From NCBI GenBank assembly GCA_025351675.1, contig JANXVK010000426.1, positions 1 through 14,651 of the forward strand: 14,651 nucleotides of DNA, written 5' to 3'. The notes beneath the pieces were generated by a model that was not told where the DNA came from, ran no database searches, and saw only the letters and a list, made by a program, of their open reading frames with translations. The translations under genes were made by a program, and so were the position numbers. This stretch comes from Rhizobacter sp. GTDB taxonomy: Bacteria > Pseudomonadota > Gammaproteobacteria > Burkholderiales > Burkholderiaceae_C. Below are positions 1 to 6,374 of this stretch, in pieces. How positions within the stretch are numbered: position 1 is the stretch's first letter; every line of letters begins with the position of its first letter.

Positions 1-1
1 G

Positions 2-805
2 AAGCCCGAGGTGATCGCCGCCGGCGCGGTGCGCTGCGCGAGCGCGAATGAGGTCGCGCAGCAGGCCGACATCATCTTCACAATGGTGCCCGACACGCCC
101 GACGTCGCCAAGGTGCTGTTCGCCGACGACGGCGTGGCCGCGGGCCTGGAGGAATCGAAACGCGGACCGGACGGCCGCGTCGGCAAGACCGTCGTCGACA
201 TGAGCTCGATCTCGCCGATCGAGACGAAAGACTTCGCCAAGCGCATCAACGCGCTGGGTTGCGACTACCTCGATGCGCCGGTCTCCGGCGGCGAGGTCGG
301 CGCCAAGGCCGGCACGCTGACGATCATGGTCGGCGGCCCCGAGGCGGCATTCGAGCGCATCAAGCCGCTGTTCGAATTGATGGGCAAGAACATCACTTTG
401 GTCGGCGGCAACGGTGACGGCCAGACCTGCAAGGTCGCGAACCAGATCATCGTCGCGCTGAACATCGCCGCGGTCGGCGAGGCGCTGGTGTTCGCCAGCA
501 AGGCCGGTGCCGACCCGGCCAAGGTGCGCCAAGCGCTGATGGGCGGCTTCGCGGCTTCGCGCATCCTCGAAGTGCATGGCGAGCGGATGATCAAGCGCAC
601 GTTCGCGCCGGGCTTTCGCATCGGCCTGCACCAGAAGGACCTCAACCTCGCGCTGGCCGGCGCCCGTGCGCTCGGCGTCGCACTGCCGCAGACGGCCGGC
701 GCGGCGCAGCTGATGCAGGTCTGCGCGGCCAACGGCGGGCAAGACCTGGACCACTCGTCGCTCGTGAACGCGCTCGAGCTGATGGCGAACCACCCGGTCG
801 CCTGA
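2..805 (+). CDS. 2-hydroxy-3-oxopropionate (tartronate semialdehyde) reductase, 5'-truncated
   Basis: The 3' part of a beta-hydroxyacid dehydrogenase gene; the reading frame is open from base 2, so the start lies upstream of the window. About 267 residues are present against roughly 295-300 for the family, so the missing part is the N-terminal Rossmann start (GxGxMG). Visible family signatures are TMVPDTPDV, the substrate-binding stretch DAPVSGGEVGAKAGTLTIMVGG split over bases 271-336, the catalytic-lysine segment GDGQTCKVANQ, and the C-terminal GFRIGLHQKDLNLAL. The family reduces tartronate semialdehyde to D-glycerate with NAD(P)H in the cytosol, in glyoxylate/glycerate metabolism. The subgroup call (GarR/GlxR-like rather than 3-hydroxyisobutyrate dehydrogenase) rests on the remembered overall pattern. 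The loop EESKRGPDGRVGKTVVDMSS looks a few residues longer than usual. The gene ends in TGA with 164 bases before the next gene and no clear terminator. Confidence 0.88.
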   Translation, partial: KPEVIAAGAVRCASANEVAQQADIIFTMVPDTPDVAKVLFADDGVAAGLEESKRGPDGRVGKTVVDMSSISPIETKDFAKRINALGCDYLDAPVSGGEVGAKAGTLTIMVGGPEAAFERIKPLFELMGKNITLVGGNGDGQTCKVANQIIVALNIAAVGEALVFASKAGADPAKVRQALMGGFAASRILEVHGERMIKRTFAPGFRIGLHQKDLNLALAGARALGVALPQTAGAAQLMQVCAANGGQDLDHSSLVNALELMANHPVA

Positions 806-958
806 CCGGCCCGACGCGAGCGACCCCGCCCGTTCGCGGCCGGGCTCGACGAGCGTTGCCGGATGAGCGCGCTCGCGCCGGGCGCACGGCCCGCCGCCGC
901 GACCACAGCGTCCCGAGTTACCCGTCTTATCGGGCGACCAGATTCGGCGGCCGCTCGC

Positions 959-969
959 TACAGTGGCCC
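959..969 (+). promoter_or_regulatory. Possible -10 element of a leaderless promoter for the GAF gene
   Basis: TACAGT at 959-964 is followed by only five bases before the ATG at 970, and there is no Shine-Dalgarno sequence. A -10 hexamer normally lies 6-7 bases from the transcription start, so transcription would begin at or next to the A of the ATG. No convincing -35 element is seen about 17 bases upstream. This is a sequence-based inference. Confidence 0.35.
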
Positions 970-1518
970 ATGGATTTGGCATTCGAGCTCCAGCGCCTCT
1001 GCGCGCAGGTGGAACACAAGGAAATCGCCGTTCCGGCGTTTCTGGCATCGTGCGCACGGCTGATCAGTGCCGCCGTGACGTGCTCGCGCGCGGGCATTTG
1101 GGTGTTCGAGGACGCCGAAGCCGGCCGGCGCCTGCGCTGCTTGGCCATTTACGACAGTACCAACGAGCGTCTGGTGCGCGTGCCCGACGAAACCGGGGAC
1201 GGCGTGCTGGCCTACTTTCACGCGCTGGAGAGCACGGGCTACGTCATGGCCCATGACGCGCGAACGCACTTCGCGACGGCGGAATTCTTCGCCGAGCACC
1301 TTGAGAGCAACGGCGTCCAGTCGCTGCTGACCGTCGCGTTCTCGGTGAACGGGGCGATCTATGGCGCTTTCACCTGCACGCAAGTCGGCGCGAAGCGGGA
1401 GTGGACGCGCACCCAGCTCATCCGTTTGCGACTGATCGGATCCAAACTGAGCCTGGCGCTGGCCAACGCGACCCGAAGTGCCACCGACACCCAACCGGTC
1501 GACCTGAGCAGCCATTGA
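970..1518 (+). CDS. Stand-alone GAF-domain protein
   Basis: A 182-residue protein that is essentially a single GAF domain, about residues 20-170. The pattern SCARLISAAVTCSRAGIWVF, then LRCLAIYD, then ESTGYVMAHDARTH and SLLTVAFSVNGAIYGAFTC is typical of the GAF modules that normally sit in front of GGDEF or kinase domains; no output domain follows here. GAF domains bind small ligands or act as dimerisation/sensor modules, so a cytosolic sensing or partner role is likely, but the ligand is unknown. No signal peptide or membrane segment is seen. The frame is open further upstream, but the ATG at 970 is chosen because the domain starts just after it and a -10-like TACAGT lies immediately before it. 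It is followed 58 bases later by a gene remnant on the same strand. Confidence 0.8.
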   Translation: MDLAFELQRLCAQVEHKEIAVPAFLASCARLISAAVTCSRAGIWVFEDAEAGRRLRCLAIYDSTNERLVRVPDETGDGVLAYFHALESTGYVMAHDARTHFATAEFFAEHLESNGVQSLLTVAFSVNGAIYGAFTCTQVGAKREWTRTQLIRLRLIGSKLSLALANATRSATDTQPVDLSSH

Positions 1519-1564
1519 TCGCCGGCGCGCAGCGCCCGGCCGGACACGACATCGGTGGAGCGGG

Positions 1565-1576
1565 TAGCCTGTCGCC
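1565..1576 (+). promoter_or_regulatory. Possible leaderless-type -10 element before the regulator remnant
   Basis: TAGCCT at 1565-1570 lies six bases before the ATG at 1577 and no Shine-Dalgarno sequence is present. The geometry matches that seen before the GAF gene, which supports a leaderless transcript. No -35 box is clear. Inference only. Confidence 0.3.
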
Positions 1577-1972
1577 ATGGATTCCCTGATCGCCGCCGCC
1601 GCGCGCGCCTTGGCCAGCGGCGACCCGCTCGGCGCCCTCCAGCGGGTTGCGTTGCGCGACGACCCGCCGGCGCTGGCGCTGCGCGGCATCGCGATGGCCC
1701 AGCTCGGCGAGCATCCGCACGCTCGCGAGTTGCTGCGCCGCGCCGCGCGAGCGTTCGGCCGGCATGAGGGCTTGGCGCGTGCACGCTGCGTCGTCGCCGA
1801 GGCCGAAGTGGCGCTGGCGATGCGCGACCTCGGCGGCTCGCCGCGGTCGCTGGCGGCGGCGGCTGCCGCGCTCGAGGTGCGCGCCGACCACGCCAACGCG
1901 CTGCAGGCGCGGCTGATCGCGGCGCGCTGGCCTCGATCCCGGCGCCCGGCAGCGGCAGCGATTCCGGGCTGA
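1577..1972 (+). pseudogene. 5' remnant of a TPR/helix-turn-helix regulator gene
   Basis: The 131-codon frame begins with MDSLIAAAARALASGDPLGA and continues with RVALRDDPPALALRGIAMAQ and RRAARAFGRHEGLARARCVV. This Ala/Arg-rich TPR-like helical pattern matches my memory of the N-terminus of a Burkholderiales protein of roughly 400 residues that carries a winged-helix DNA-binding domain at its C-terminus. Family-like sequence runs to about residue 117 (near base 1928). The remaining codons (PRSRRPAAAAIPG) are out-of-frame reading of the following propeller remnant. The DNA-binding half is therefore absent, and the product, if made, would lack the regulator's output domain. The alternative is a genuine short TPR-like protein. 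Family recognition is from memory; the disrupted join to the next remnant is seen directly. Confidence 0.55.
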
Positions 1973-2343
1973 CCCGGGCCGAAGGCAGCCTGTGGGTCGG
2001 GCAGTACCGCGATCGCAAGATCCACCAAATCGATCCGGCGACCGGCGCGGTCATCCGCAGCATCGAGTCGAACCGCTTCGTCACCGGCGTGACTTGGGTC
2101 GACGGCGAGTTGTGGCACGGCACTTGGGAGGCCGACGAGAGCGAACTCCGCCGCATCGACCCCAACAGCGGCGCCGTCCTCGAGCGCCTGGAAATGCCGC
2201 GCGGCACCGGCATCAGCGGGCTCGAATCCGACGGCGGCGACCTGTTCTACTGCGGGGGCGGGCCAGCCGGCAAGGTTCGCGCAGTGCGGCGCCCGCCACG
2301 CTGCGCAGGCCGGTGCGCGCTCGGCGGCGCTACCGGCCGGTGA
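1924..2343 (+). pseudogene. 3' remnant of a beta-propeller protein gene (glutamine cyclotransferase/YncE-like)
   Basis: In the frame of 1924 the translation reads LASIPAPGSGSDSGL, EGSLWVGQYRDRKIHQIDP, ESNRFVTGVTWVDGELWHG, then SGLESDGGDLFYCGGG and GKVRAVRRP, ending in TGA at 2341-2343. These are regular propeller blades of the form LWVG...IDPATGAV, repeated as LWHG...IDPNSGAVLE. From memory this matches the C-terminal half of Burkholderiales propeller proteins of about 220-240 residues. No start codon or N-terminal blades belong to it: upstream, the sequence belongs to the regulator remnant in another frame. The two remnants meet within about ten bases of 1925-1935, as expected for a deletion that removed the end of one gene and the start of its neighbour. 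The 3' end overlaps the converging YihY gene by 14 bases. The final residues after KVRAVRRP look non-native. Confidence 0.65.
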
Positions 2344-3304
2344 CGCCGCCGGCGGGCGCGGCCGACAACGACTCGGGCGAGCCCGGGACCGCGGTGGCGC
2401 TCGGCACGATGGCCGGCGACTTCGGCGGCTCGACTGCATCGCGCAGCGAGCCGAAGGTCCTGGCGTAGACCCAGGTGAATTCGGCGCCGAGCAGAAAGAT
2501 CTGCGCCGAGTAGTAGACCCAGACGAACACGATCGCGATCGAACCGGCCGCACCGAAGCCCGATGCGATGCCGCTCTTGCCGATGTACAGGCCGATCAGG
2601 AAGCGGCCGACCGAGAACAGCAGCGCGGTGCTCGCGGCGCCGAGCCAGACATCGTGCCAGCGCACGGCGACACGCGGCATCAGCTTGTAGATCATCGCGA
2701 ACACGCCCGTGGTCAGCGCAAAGCCGACCACCAGATTGACGATCTGCAACAGCACTTCCCAGCCGATGAAGGCGCTGCTCCACCAGTGCCCGAGCGCCGA
2801 GATGCCTGCGCTCATCACGAGCGACACCATCAGCAGGAACGCGATGCCCAGAATCATGCCGAACGACAGCAGGCGGGATCGGATCAAGGCCCACAGGCCG
2901 CCCGAACGATCGCGTGCAGGCGCTCGCCAGATGCGGTCGAGCGCATCCTGCAGCTCGCCGAACACGGTGGTCGCGCCGACCAGCAGCACCGCCACGCCGA
3001 TCAACGCCGAGACGACACCGGTCGATGGCTTGCCGACGCTGTCGAGGAGCGCCTCGATCGCCTTCGCCGACTCGTCGCCCATCAGGCCGCGCAGCTGGCC
3101 GAACACCTCGCCGCGGGCCGCCTCGGCACCGAACGCCAGCCCGGCGATCGAGATCACGATCACCAGCAGCGGCGCCATCGAGAACACGCTGTAGTACGAC
3201 AGCGCCGCGCCCATGCTCGGCGCGTAGTCGTCCGACCAGGCGGAGGCGGCAGCCTTGACCAAGCGCCACCAATCGCGCAGCCCCGGCCTGGTGCTGTTCT
3301 TCAT
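2330..3304 (-). CDS. YihY/UPF0761 family inner-membrane protein
   Basis: A 324-residue polytopic membrane protein of the YihY family, once misnamed ribonuclease BN. The N-terminus has the family signature DDYAPSMGAALSYYSVFSMA, followed by a first membrane segment (PLLVIVISIAGLAFG), the segment VVSALIGVAVLLVGATTVFG, then ELQDALDRIW, and several further hydrophobic helices to the closing FLLGAEFTWVYAR; about six membrane segments in all. The C-terminal 40 residues are a Pro/Ala/Ser-rich tail. The molecular function of the family is not established. The start ATG (3302-3304) shares one base with the stop of the diguanylate cyclase gene (TGATG), so the two genes are almost certainly translationally coupled. 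The frame is open upstream into the cyclase gene, but the signature begins right after this ATG. The 3' end overlaps the propeller remnant. Confidence 0.9.
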   Translation of the reverse strand: MKNSTRPGLRDWWRLVKAAASAWSDDYAPSMGAALSYYSVFSMAPLLVIVISIAGLAFGAEAARGEVFGQLRGLMGDESAKAIEALLDSVGKPSTGVVSALIGVAVLLVGATTVFGELQDALDRIWRAPARDRSGGLWALIRSRLLSFGMILGIAFLLMVSLVMSAGISALGHWWSSAFIGWEVLLQIVNLVVGFALTTGVFAMIYKLMPRVAVRWHDVWLGAASTALLFSVGRFLIGLYIGKSGIASGFGAAGSIAIVFVWVYYSAQIFLLGAEFTWVYARTFGSLRDAVEPPKSPAIVPSATAVPGSPESLSAAPAGGVTGR

Positions 3305-5040
3305 CACTGCCGCGGAATGCGCCCGACCGGCATCACGCGCGCCGCATCCGGCTCGGCGGGCCCGAGACCGTCCAACGGATCGAGCGTCATGGATTTCGAT
3401 TCGTACATGCGCTCGTCGCTGCGGTCGAGCAATTCGTCGAGCGTGTCGCCCGCAGCGGCTTGGCTCAGGCCGATGCTGACCGACACCGCGAGGCCCGCAG
3501 CGATCAGCTCCCAGTCGAACGCCGCGATCGCGGTGTGCATGCGCCCGCAGGCCTGGCGCGCGATGTGTTCTTCGGCGTCGGCGAACAGGATCACGAACTC
3601 GTCGCCGGCCCAGCGTGCCGCGAGGTCGTGTTCGCGAACCAGCGACGCCATGATGGCGCCCAGCGTCTTGAGCACCCTGTCGCCCACCGCATGCGAGAAC
3701 TGGTCGTTGATGCGCTTGAACTTGTCGACATCGATCATCGCCACCGTGAGCGGCCGGCCGTGGGCAGCCGCCGCGCGCAAGCGCTCCGCGAGCACCTGCT
3801 CGGCGTGGCGCCGATTGGCCAAGCCGGTGAGCGCGTCCTCGAGCGACCACTTCTCGAACTGCTTCGAGGCAAGCAGCGCCTCCTGCAGGCTGCGCTCGCT
3901 GCGCCGGGCACTGAGTCGCGAGTCGACGACCGCGAGGCGGCCTTCCAGCGATTCGGTCACCAGCCGGCGTTCGCGCACACGCAACCCGCGGTGCTCCAGA
4001 CGCACGGCCTCGGTCTTGCCCTGCTCCTCAAGCACCTGGATCAGCAACTGCTGAGCCGTGCAGGCCAGCTGCTCGTACTCGACCGTGAGCGACAGGGCCT
4101 TCATCTCGGCGAGCGCGGTCTCGGCAGCGGCCCAGTCACGCTGCGCCCACGCGAGCTCGGCCGCGCCCCATCGCACGAGGGCGTCGAGCCAGGAGACCGT
4201 CCCCAGCAACGACCGCTCGGCCACCGTCATCGCCCGCTGCGACTCCTTGATGTGCCCCTGCCAAGCGGCCAGCAGCGCCGACATGACGCATGCGATGGTG
4301 TGAGTCATCGGCGCCAGCCCGGCCATCAGCGCGGCATCGTGGCTGGCCCCCTCGAGCTGGTGAAACTCCCCGACCAGCCGCTCCATGCGCTCCAGACTCG
4401 ACATCGCGCCGGTGCGATAGCGCTCGTCGACGAGTCTGAACGCTTCGACCCACGATTGATTCAGGCGCGGCTGAAAGCCGCTGACCGGCGGGTCGCACTT
4501 CTCGCCGACCACGATGGCGGTTTCGAGGCACTGGTGTGCGCGCTCGAAGTTCCCGGCCCAGCAACTCACGACGCCGAGCGTCGTGTGCGCGATCACGAGC
4601 TGCTGCGAAGCCCCCTGCGCCTCGCACAGGCGCAGGCTCAACACCGCCGATTCGTAGGCCTCGTCGGTGCGGCCGAGCAACATCGACACCTGCGACAGCG
4701 TCGCCAGCGAGCGCGCTTCGCCCTCCGTGTCGCTCAGAGATTCGAAAATCTGCGCCGCTCGGCGCGCGGTGTCTGCGGCTCGGCGCAGGCGCGAGCCGAT
4801 GCGGTCGCACTGCGCCAAGCACGCGAGTGCATTCGCCTGCAGTCGCCGGTCGCCCGACGCCTTGGCTGCGATCAGCACGGACTGCGCGAGTTCGCGCGCG
4901 TTTTTGGTGTCGCCGCCATCCAGGGCGTCGTGGGCCGACCGCAGCGTGTCGGCAGCGGTGTCGCCCGGCAAGCGAGACGTGTCCGACGGAGCCGATCGAC
5001 TCAACACCGGTCGCTCTCGCGCGCCATCGGTGAACTGCAC
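3304..5040 (-). CDS. Diguanylate cyclase with N-terminal TPR domain
   Basis: A soluble 578-residue protein. Residues about 25-380 are helical TPR-type repeats with alternating A/L/R helices (for example ARSLATLSQVSMLLGRTDEA), then a short linking helix and a C-terminal GGDEF domain from about residue 400. The domain has DALTGLANRR, the metal-binding stretch IDVDKFKRIND, and the active-site motif as AGDEF (478-482) instead of GGDEF. An RxxD inhibitory site (R469-E-H-D472) sits exactly five residues before it, so feedback binding of c-di-GMP is likely. The expected reaction is 2 GTP to c-di-GMP in the cytosol; AGDEF variants are active in some described cyclases. The start is uncertain: GTG at 5040 has AAGGA three bases before it, while TTG at 5043 abuts the same motif. 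The gene lies seven bases after the stop of a small peptide gene and overlaps yihY-like DNA, forming one operon. Confidence 0.9.
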   Translation of the reverse strand: MQFTDGARERPVLSRSAPSDTSRLPGDTAADTLRSAHDALDGGDTKNARELAQSVLIAAKASGDRRLQANALACLAQCDRIGSRLRRAADTARRAAQIFESLSDTEGEARSLATLSQVSMLLGRTDEAYESAVLSLRLCEAQGASQQLVIAHTTLGVVSCWAGNFERAHQCLETAIVVGEKCDPPVSGFQPRLNQSWVEAFRLVDERYRTGAMSSLERMERLVGEFHQLEGASHDAALMAGLAPMTHTIACVMSALLAAWQGHIKESQRAMTVAERSLLGTVSWLDALVRWGAAELAWAQRDWAAAETALAEMKALSLTVEYEQLACTAQQLLIQVLEEQGKTEAVRLEHRGLRVRERRLVTESLEGRLAVVDSRLSARRSERSLQEALLASKQFEKWSLEDALTGLANRRHAEQVLAERLRAAAAHGRPLTVAMIDVDKFKRINDQFSHAVGDRVLKTLGAIMASLVREHDLAARWAGDEFVILFADAEEHIARQACGRMHTAIAAFDWELIAAGLAVSVSIGLSQAAAGDTLDELLDRSDERMYESKSMTLDPLDGLGPAEPDAARVMPVGRIPRQ

Positions 5041-5047
5041 CAATCCT

Positions 5048-5152
5048 TCAATACGGCTGATTCGTGGTGCCGCCGCTCGGCGCGGCGGCGCGCTTGGCTG
5101 CGAACTTTTTCCACAGGTAGCCGGCCACTGCCATCAGGATGATCTTGCGCAT
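5048..5152 (-). CDS. Small hydrophobic/basic peptide (34 residues), first gene of the cyclase operon
   Basis: Reading leftwards from ATG (5150-5152) gives MRKIILMAVAGYLWKKFAAK, then 14 more residues ending in NQPY and TGA. The start is preceded by a good Shine-Dalgarno, GGAG at 5159-5162, six bases before the ATG. The product has a short hydrophobic helix (residues 4-13) flanked by basic residues, which suggests peripheral or single-pass membrane association. Its stop codon lies within the AAGGA motif that precedes the cyclase start, so translation of this peptide probably feeds the cyclase. I do not recognise a named family, although similar tiny GYLWKK-type proteins exist in Burkholderiales as hypothetical proteins (memory, not searched). 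It might also act mainly as a leader peptide. Confidence 0.6.
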   Translation of the reverse strand: MRKIILMAVAGYLWKKFAAKRAAAPSGGTTNQPY

Positions 5153-5683
5153 GATTTTCTCCAAGACGAGACAGGTACTGGCAGATGCCCGGACCGGTAC
5201 CTCGAGCGGTCTGCAGCAATCTAGCGTCGGCGTCGACTCGGGTTTGTAGGAGACGGGCTTGCGGCGATGTGGTCTGAGGCTTGAATTCGATTGAATTCGG
5301 GTGCCTGCCGGCGCGGCGAGCGCGTCGCGCTGCCTGCTTCGCATGTCTGTGACCGTGGCAGGTTTGCGCCACCTACCCGTCGGCCCAATTTGGCATGACC
5401 TGCCGACGCGCGTGCTGCGCCGGTCACTGAGGGGGTGACTTGACCCAAACAGTGGCGAGTCGCTCGCGCGCAGGTTGGCCGAATTCGCGATGCGCACAAC
5501 GCATCAAAAATGAAGCTCACCCGTGAGGCCGACTTCGCGTGTCAGGCGCCGAAATTCGGACTTTGGCCGGGTGCCGACGAGTCATGCTCGACGTGGCCGC
5601 GAACAGATCAACAGCGGTGCGACCGTAGCAACGGCCACGGTCTGGTGCAGCCAAAAGTTGGCCGGAAGTCCGCTCCCACATGA
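5153..5683. other. Gene-poor region upstream of the cyclase operon
   Basis: No convincing gene is seen on either strand. TAGATT on the minus strand (5223-5218) is a possible -10 element for the small-peptide/cyclase operon, giving a leader of roughly 60 bases; no good -35 is visible. A tandem ten-base repeat, TTGAATTCGA then TTGAATTCGG, occupies 5281-5300. A weak five-pair inverted repeat (GTCAC 5423-5427 with GTGAC 5435-5439) is present. Short open frames here have no recognisable domains or ribosome binding sites. The right part probably belongs to decayed sequence continuous with the metallophosphoesterase remnant. Confidence 0.5.
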
Positions 5684-6066
5684 CGATTTTCATCGCGCGT
5701 TCCGCCCTTGGTTTCGTCGCCCGACGCATTCTTGACCGGCCTGGGACTCGACCTCCAGGCTGACGACACGCTCAACGTCCTCACCGATGTCTGGTGGATC
5801 CTTGGCAATCACGACACTGACTCCGATGCCGACCACGACAACCTCTTCGGCGCCGAACTCGCGCACCGCAATCTGCACGGCCGCGTCGTCGAGATCGCGG
5901 GCGTGCGAGTCGCTGGCCTCGGCGGCATCTTCCGCGAGAGCATCTGGTCACCGCTGCTGGAGCCGGCTTACCGAAGCGCTGCAGATCGCCTGAAGATCAT
6001 CCACGCCTCCGAGCGTTGGCGCGACGGCTGCCACGTCGCCATCGGTCGTCCACGGCCATCTGCACA
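5684..6066 (+). pseudogene. Metallophosphoesterase remnant, truncated and frameshifted
   Basis: From 5684 the frame reads into DVWWILGNHDTDSDADHDNL, then LHGRVVEIAGVRVAGLGGIF and YRSAADRLKIIHASERWRDG. GNHD is the central metal-binding motif of calcineurin-like metallophosphoesterases, and the DTDSDADHDNLFG...NLHGRVVEIAGVRVAGLGG context is highly characteristic of one Burkholderiales family. The N-terminal DxH motif is missing: an in-frame stop lies at 5681-5683 and only non-matching residues precede the conserved block. Near 6028 the match moves to another frame (LPRRHRSS, family-like GLPRRHRST), as if one C were lost from GGC-CTG. Downstream, no authentic C-terminal domain is recognisable, although a VHGHLH string occurs in the third frame at 6048-6065 and could be a trace of the GHxH motif. 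The product cannot be a working enzyme. Confidence 0.75.
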
Positions 6067-6374
6067 GCGCGGTTCGGCCGCTGGTGCGGTGTGGCGAAGA
6101 AATCGCGTTGGCTGGAGACGCCCCACGCCGACGAGGCGACAACCCGCTGCTTCGGACGGCCACCCGCAGGCGCAACGCAGCGCCTTTCACCGCTGTAAAC
6201 CCTCGCGCCTCACGATGTGCTCGGTCTCGACGCTCCTGATTTTGTGCGGCGGCTCGATCAGGCATGACCGACGCCGGAGTTCCAGGTCGCGTGTGGTTCC
6301 GCTACCGGACGAGCCAGCGACTACTTTCGAAGCTCTGGGTGATCGTCAGGGTGCGTTTGAACTCCATATCTTTG
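6067..6374. other. Non-coding/decayed region between the metallophosphoesterase remnant and the M13 peptidase gene
   Basis: Short frames run through this stretch in several readings, but none shows a domain, a ribosome binding site or a family match. It holds the 3' flank of the leftward M13 peptidase gene. No strong hairpin followed by a T-run was found, so the transcription end of that operon could not be placed. The sequence appears less GC-biased at third codon positions than its neighbours, fitting decay. Confidence 0.45.

Noticed and set aside
828..845. GCCCG/CGGGC inverted repeat after the reductase gene as a terminator
   Set aside because: Five pairs with an eight-base loop in very GC-rich DNA and no T-tract; not convincing.
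958..2553. 531-codon open frame on the minus strand
   Set aside because: It runs antisense through the GAF gene and both remnants; composition is low-complexity Arg/Ala/Ser with no domain.
3460..5142. 560-codon open frame on the plus strand
   Set aside because: It is exactly antisense to the diguanylate cyclase gene, shows no domain, and is rich in Arg/His/Gln as expected for reverse reading of GC-rich coding DNA.
5423..5439. GTCAC...GTGAC inverted repeat
   Set aside because: Only five pairs with a seven-base loop and no T-run; such repeats are expected by chance.
5511..5684. 57-codon frame MKLTREADFACQAPKFGLW... on the plus strand
   Set aside because: No Shine-Dalgarno, no family resemblance and irregular composition; it lies in decayed sequence.
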